The notes under the pieces were generated by a model, which was not told where the DNA came from, searched no databases, and saw only the letters and a list, made by a program, of their open reading frames with translations. From Chryseobacterium paludis (GTDB lineage: Bacteria > Bacteroidota > Bacteroidia > Flavobacteriales > Weeksellaceae), in assembly GCF_025403485.1 (NCBI RefSeq), contig NZ_CP099966.1, positions 2,666,001 to 2,730,000 on the forward strand: DNA of 64,000 nucleotides. The letters are read 5' to 3'. A program made the position numbers and the translations under genes. Positions 59,624 through 64,000 of this stretch are shown here, piece by piece; the first letter of the stretch is position 1; each line of letters starts with the position of its first letter.

Positions 59624-62584
59624 TTAGAATTTTAAAGTTATGTCTATCCCAATGTCACGAGTTGTAGGCAACGATCCTATGGATTGTCCTTTAGCAGCTA
59701 GCCCATTCCCTGTTCCTGTTTCAGGATCGGCATAAGGTAAATTTTTATGGATGATCCAAAGGTTTCTTCCAACAATTGAAATTTTTGCATCCTGGATACC
59801 TGTATTCGCTAAGTATGATTTTGGTAAATTATACCCTATACTGGCTTCTCTTAATTTTACATAAGATGCGTCATAAACAAATCGTTTGTTTGGCATAGCA
59901 TTATATCCATCTACACGACCACTAATTCCAGGAGTACTTGTAGGTGTTGTATTGACTTGTCCATTTGGATTCACTCCTGGATAGACTACCCCACTTTCTC
60001 TATAATACGCTGTTTCTTCATATAACCCGGTAGAGATACCATATCCCATATCTGGAGAAAATACATCCCCTCCTTGTTTCACATCAATCAGGAAGCTGAA
60101 TGAAAAATCTTTGTAGCGAAGACTATTTCTTACACCACCTACCCAATCAGGTGTAACATTTCCTATAATCTGATTATTGTTTCTTAAATACCTTCCTGTA
60201 GTCGCATTAACTACTTTTTGTCCATTAGCATCATATACATAATCCGATCCCACCAAAGCTCCAAATGCTTCGCCAACACGAGCATTAAGAGATACATTGT
60301 TCTGATAACTTGCTAAAAGATAATTTTGAGAATTTCCATTTAAAGAAACTACTTCATTTTCATTTTTAGACCAGTTTACATCAATATCCCATCTAAAGTC
60401 ATCGGTTTTAAATGGCGTACCATTTAACTGCACTTCTATACCTTTGTTATTGACCTGCCCGGCATTTACTAAAAACGTTCTATATCCTGTAGCTGAAGAT
60501 ACTGGCAAATTAATGATTTGATCAATTGTTCTTGTTTTATAGATAGCTACATCAAATCCTAATCTGTTTTTAAAGAATTGTGCTTCCATACCAAATTCTG
60601 TTTCCTTAGATCTCTGCGGCTTTAAATTTGGATTAGCAAGGAAAAAAGGCTGATCAAACAATCCTTCTCCTCTGGCTTTAAATGTATTTACTAATCTGTA
60701 ATTCGTTGTTGAGGAACCTACCTCTGCATAATTTCCTCTTATTTTCCAGAAGCTAAGCCAATCCTGCTTTACAAATTCTGAAAGAATTAAAGATCCTGTA
60801 ACTGAATAATAATCGTAGTTATTATTCTTTTTTGGAAGGTTAGAACTTTGATCCATTCTATACGTTCCATCAACGTATAAGAAATTTTTATACCCAAAAG
60901 ATGCTGTTGCATAAATACTCGAAGTAACAAACTTTTGGTAGGTCTCATCAGGAGGAAGTATTGTTCTTACTGAGTTTGAAATCGCAAATAATCCCGGCTT
61001 CGAAAGTCCTCCTTCCGTAGTTGCAAATACATTATCTACTAAATTTCTTCTGACGTTTCCTCCGACAATACCACTCACATTCAAATCAGAGGTAATATCA
61101 AATTTATAGTTAGCAAATAAATCAAAATTGATTTCTGTATTTTTCACATTTGTTCTCGAATATCCTGAACCTACATTAAGGCCTGACGCTCCAAATACCT
61201 GAGGTATTGATCCGTTCATTAACCTTTCTTCTATAACCATCTGTAGATCATCATACGATAACTTTCCTGTAATTCCGAAATTTTTGGAAACATCGTATTT
61301 TAACTGTGCATAACTGAATATTCTGGTTCTATCATCTGACTGATAACTCTGATATCTTTGAAAGTAAGGGTTGTTCCAATATTGAGGTGTTGCATCATCA
61401 GAAGCAGTTCTGTTCCAGGAAAAATTAGAGTTTCCATTATTTTGATATGCCTGTCTCAATGCTTCAACATCTACGTTAGTCTGCCACCATTGTCGGAAAC
61501 CAGTAATAATATTGTCAGAATAACCTGTTTCGTTTCTACCTCTTGTACCCTGCAAAGTTAAAGTGGTGAAAACTGATGCATGTAATTTCTCTGTAAAATC
61601 ATGATTAAATTTTGCTGATATGGTATTCTTCCTTAATTCAGAGTTTGGCATAAGACCATTAGAAAGCATATTAGAATAAGATAGTGAGAGATTCGATGTT
61701 TTATTTCCTTTCTCAAGCGTAAGCGTATTCACATAGGTAATCGGAGTTTCAAAAAATTTAATCGGTCCGTTTTTAGCTGCAACCCATGGTGTTGCTTTTT
61801 TATAATTTGGAGACGATGGATCGTAAGAATCCCATTGATATACCAAAAGATTGGGATCGAATGCAGGTCCATAAGATGCATCATCTACGAAGTTAGCATA
61901 ATTGTGTCCGTCTGGGTTTGGATCTTCATTCCAAGAATTCCCTCCGTAACCGGCGCCGTATTTTGTTTGGTATTTAGGAAAGGTAGACTTGTCAATAAAT
62001 CCCGCAGTTATTCCAGAATTTATTGTTACTCCCCAAGTACCGTCATCTTTACCTTTACCACTTTTTGTAACGATCAAGATAACACCATCACTACCTCTTT
62101 CTCCATATAATGCAGATGCGGCGGCTCCTTTCAGAACGTTTACAGACTCAATATCTTCCTGATTAATATCGGAGAGAAAGTTTCCGTAATCGAATATTGA
62201 TCCTGCAACCGTGTTATTGTTCACTGGAGAACCATCTATTACGATAAGTGGAGAACCTCCGGATAGAGATTTGTAACCTCTAATTAAAAGGTTAGCTGAT
62301 CCGCCAAAGTTATTGTTTGTATTAACCTGTAACCCGGCTACCTTACCTGAAAGAAGTGATGCTACGTTTCCGGTGTTTGTCGTTCCACCAGTTAACGCCT
62401 CGGCCTTTATTTCTTCAGAGGCATAACCAAGAGATTTCTTATCTCTTTTAATTCCAAGGGCAGTCACTACGACTCCTTCGATGTCTTGTGTTCTTACTGT
62501 ATCTGTCTTCTTTTGTTGTGCATTGGTGAGTGCAAACGATGAGGACAACACAAGTATAAGTACACTTGCTGTTATTTTCTTCAT
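59624..62584 (-). CDS. SusC/RagA-family TonB-linked outer-membrane receptor
   Basis: 986 residues. Signal peptide (to about ALTNAQ), then almost directly the SusC signature IEGVVVTALGI at about 35-45, the plug (GKVAGLQVNTNNNFGGSANLLIRGYKSL; SPLIVIDGSPVNN) and the barrel ending DIGIDITLKF with terminal Phe. The usual N-terminal CarboxypepD_reg domain is absent, so this is a short-form SusC. It imports substrate captured by the SusD encoded just downstream, powered by TonB. A 16-base palindrome lies 17 bases before its ATG. Confidence 0.93.
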   Translation of the reverse strand: MKKITASVLILVLSSSFALTNAQQKKTDTVRTQDIEGVVVTALGIKRDKKSLGYASEEIKAEALTGGTTNTGNVASLLSGKVAGLQVNTNNNFGGSANLLIRGYKSLSGGSPLIVIDGSPVNNNTVAGSIFDYGNFLSDINQEDIESVNVLKGAAASALYGERGSDGVILIVTKSGKGKDDGTWGVTINSGITAGFIDKSTFPKYQTKYGAGYGGNSWNEDPNPDGHNYANFVDDASYGPAFDPNLLVYQWDSYDPSSPNYKKATPWVAAKNGPIKFFETPITYVNTLTLEKGNKTSNLSLSYSNMLSNGLMPNSELRKNTISAKFNHDFTEKLHASVFTTLTLQGTRGRNETGYSDNIITGFRQWWQTNVDVEALRQAYQNNGNSNFSWNRTASDDATPQYWNNPYFQRYQSYQSDDRTRIFSYAQLKYDVSKNFGITGKLSYDDLQMVIEERLMNGSIPQVFGASGLNVGSGYSRTNVKNTEINFDLFANYKFDITSDLNVSGIVGGNVRRNLVDNVFATTEGGLSKPGLFAISNSVRTILPPDETYQKFVTSSIYATASFGYKNFLYVDGTYRMDQSSNLPKKNNNYDYYSVTGSLILSEFVKQDWLSFWKIRGNYAEVGSSTTNYRLVNTFKARGEGLFDQPFFLANPNLKPQRSKETEFGMEAQFFKNRLGFDVAIYKTRTIDQIINLPVSSATGYRTFLVNAGQVNNKGIEVQLNGTPFKTDDFRWDIDVNWSKNENEVVSLNGNSQNYLLASYQNNVSLNARVGEAFGALVGSDYVYDANGQKVVNATTGRYLRNNNQIIGNVTPDWVGGVRNSLRYKDFSFSFLIDVKQGGDVFSPDMGYGISTGLYEETAYYRESGVVYPGVNPNGQVNTTPTSTPGISGRVDGYNAMPNKRFVYDASYVKLREASIGYNLPKSYLANTGIQDAKISIVGRNLWIIHKNLPYADPETGTGNGLAAKGQSIGSLPTTRDIGIDITLKF

Positions 62585-63028
62585 ATCAAATTATTTAAGC
62601 TTTACAAATTTGTAAAACTTTCTTAAGAACACAAAAGAAAATTATAAAAAATTAACAATTGTTCAAAAATCATCAACATAATCATCAATTAAGTTAATAA
62701 TTTCTGTTAAACATTGAAGATTTAACAAAAACTAAAACTCTAATAAGTGATTTAATTGTAAAAAATAGACCAGTCTATAAAAACGACATACTATATCATA
62801 CAGTAGTGATATTTAATTATAAAAAGGAGCCTAATAATAGAATTAACAGCTGATTAACAGAATATTAAAAGCAATCCCTTCATTAGATATTACATTCAAT
62901 TACTATATTTTCAATCCATTCGTGATCAAATTTACGACCATATACAATGCTATGCATATAATATTTTTATCCTTATTTCTTCTTATTAGTATAAATTATC
63001 AAAAATTAAATATTACTTAAAACAAAAA
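62585..63028. other. Intergenic region upstream of susC (444 bases)
   Basis: No gene seen on either strand. It holds the palindrome TTTACAAATTTGTAAA (62601-62616) and a minus-strand TAAATTTG (62934-62927) that could be a -7 box with a leader of about 340 bases. The rest is strongly AT-rich. Confidence 0.5.
62601..62616. repeat. Perfect 16-base palindrome before susC
   Basis: TTTACAAATTTGTAAA, own reverse complement, 17 bases upstream of the susC ATG. It could be an operator or a leader hairpin. Confidence 0.6.
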
Positions 63029-63050
63029 AAACCGCTCTAAAGAGCGGTTT
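63029..63050 (-). terminator. Terminator of the second SusD gene
   Basis: AAACCGCTCT (63029-63038) and AGAGCGGTTT (63041-63050), perfect 10-base stem, loop 2; the minus strand continues with eight T. Confidence 0.88.
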
Positions 63051-63076
63051 TAAATATATTAAAATGAATGATCAAA

Positions 63077-64000
63077 TTAATTTCTTGCCCAGAATGGCGT
63101 GTACTGATTTTTGCTAAATACATCAGAATTACTTATTCCTGGAACATTGCTAGCATTACCAATATATTCTGAAAGAGGATAAATCAGTCTGTTAGGTTTT
63201 GGATTTGAAGAAACAGTTGCTAGAGGAGTTACAGGGAAACCTGTTCTAGTATAATCAAAGAAAGATTGCTCAGGATTAACACCTGTTAAAGCGATCCACT
63301 TCTGTGTCATAATAGCATCTAATTTATTCGCATCAGTTCCAGTCCAACCCAACCCCGGTCTTGCTGCTATTGCTGTTAAATAGAGTCCAGGTATGTCAAT
63401 AGGTGTAGCTGGAGGAACGGGAACAGTATGATCAATCGCATCAAAGAATTCAAAAGAAGCTCTTATTCCTGCTTTAAAATTTCCTTCAGCATCTCCTCCA
63501 AAGATTCCAGGATATCTTAAAGCAGCTTCCGCTTGTAAAAATTTCGACTCTGCTCTGGTCATGATACAACCAGACTTAGCAGAAGCTTTAGCTGTATAAT
63601 CAGCACCAGTATTCTCAGGTGTCCCTTTTCCTATAGTGATTCCATAAGTAAATCTCGAAACAGCAGTTGGAACACCCGGCTGACCTGGTAAATTCCCCTG
63701 TCTAATACCTTGAACTTTTCCACCTGGAAGAGTAAACATTCTTCCTCTTCTACCATCAACTATACCGTTAAATTTCTGATAAACTGGACGGGTATCTCCC
63801 TCCATATTTCCATTTAATACAAGTGCTTCATGCTCAGAAGCAACATTAATGGAGAAATTTGCAGCATTATTACCTGAACTAGTTCTTACATAGAAATTAG
63901 TGAACGGATTTTGTTGCGCATCATTTGCTGCTGAATATCCTGGGTTCTCCAATACATCTTGATCAATAAACTGCGCACCACTTAATGATGCTAATTTTTG
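63077..64000 (-). CDS. Second SusD/RagB-family lipoprotein, C-terminal part
   Basis: Partial: the frame is open to the right edge of the window, where it reads QKLASLSGAQFIDQDVLENPGYS, so about 307 C-terminal residues are present and the true start lies beyond. SusD-like_2 features: RTSSGNNAANFSI, a helix MTRAESKFLQAEAALR around two-thirds in, and MTQKWIALTGVNPEQSFFDYTRTGFP. This belongs to another SusCD pair, whose SusC is probably just outside the window. It ends in its own strong terminator, so the two SusCD units are separate transcripts. Confidence 0.9.
   Translation of the reverse strand, partial: QKLASLSGAQFIDQDVLENPGYSAANDAQQNPFTNFYVRTSSGNNAANFSINVASEHEALVLNGNMEGDTRPVYQKFNGIVDGRRGRMFTLPGGKVQGIRQGNLPGQPGVPTAVSRFTYGITIGKGTPENTGADYTAKASAKSGCIMTRAESKFLQAEAALRYPGIFGGDAEGNFKAGIRASFEFFDAIDHTVPVPPATPIDIPGLYLTAIAARPGLGWTGTDANKLDAIMTQKWIALTGVNPEQSFFDYTRTGFPVTPLATVSSNPKPNRLIYPLSEYIGNASNVPGISNSDVFSKNQYTPFWARN

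Overview
The window looks like chromosome from a Weeksellaceae/Flavobacteriia bacterium, most likely Chryseobacterium or a close relative. Base composition is AT-rich. It carries SusC/SusD pairs, a PorP/SprF-type type IX secretion protein, a lipid-anchored TamA relative (TamL) with TamB, a fused cbb3 oxidase CcoN-CcoO and a head-GIN DUF2807 lipoprotein. Many genes have the Bacteroidetes -7 promoter word TAnnTTTG (consensus from general knowledge) 15-35 bases before the start. The genus call is inference from protein resemblance; no 16S rRNA gene is present.

Layout. 1-3.6 kb: end of an inositol catabolism operon (methylmalonate-semialdehyde dehydrogenase, inositol 2-dehydrogenase, SSS symporter), closed by a strong terminator. 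3.8-14.3 kb: housekeeping genes: murI, a DUF4139 protein, hemW, PorP/SprF, an RluA pseudouridine synthase and a PASTA protein on the minus strand; ddl-coaD-TRIC channel on the plus strand; then a TPR protein and folA. 14.3-20.2 kb: lemA with two TPM-domain genes, a surface protein, and a KefG/KefC pair. 20.2-31 kb: DUF2807 lipoprotein, M3 peptidase, YchJ, SlyD, VF530, a GIY-YIG gene set between structured repeats, sbcD-sbcC and a luciferase-like oxidoreductase. 31-37 kb: a small lipoprotein/membrane-protein operon facing an XRE regulator, an alkyltransferase-like protein, a short conserved ORF, a deoxyhypusine-synthase-like gene, an outer-membrane pseudogene, arfB, menE and two tandem tRNA-Gln genes. 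37-43.8 kb: a large unknown lipoprotein, a secreted agmatine-deiminase-family enzyme, a beta-barrel protein, an AraC regulator, an amino-acid permease operon and a second XRE regulator. 44-55.8 kb: ccoNO-ccoP, a structured intergenic region, then tamB-tamL-brkB. 55.8-64 kb: argS, a lipocalin-like lipoprotein, SusD, SusC, and the C-terminal part of a second SusD running off the window.

Most of the window is ordinary core genome. The less explained parts are: (i) the GIY-YIG gene flanked by 62-base identical repeats that can fold into branched structures; (ii) the 31.2-32.7 kb module, where a lipoprotein with two C-x10-C motifs around a glycine-rich hydrophobic stretch is co-transcribed with a small four-helix membrane protein and faces an XRE regulator, with a perfect palindrome next to its promoter; (iii) the two large inverted repeats between ccoP and tamB; and (iv) a secreted-protein pseudogene with a single in-frame stop. 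No CRISPR array, insertion sequence, prophage or rRNA operon was seen.
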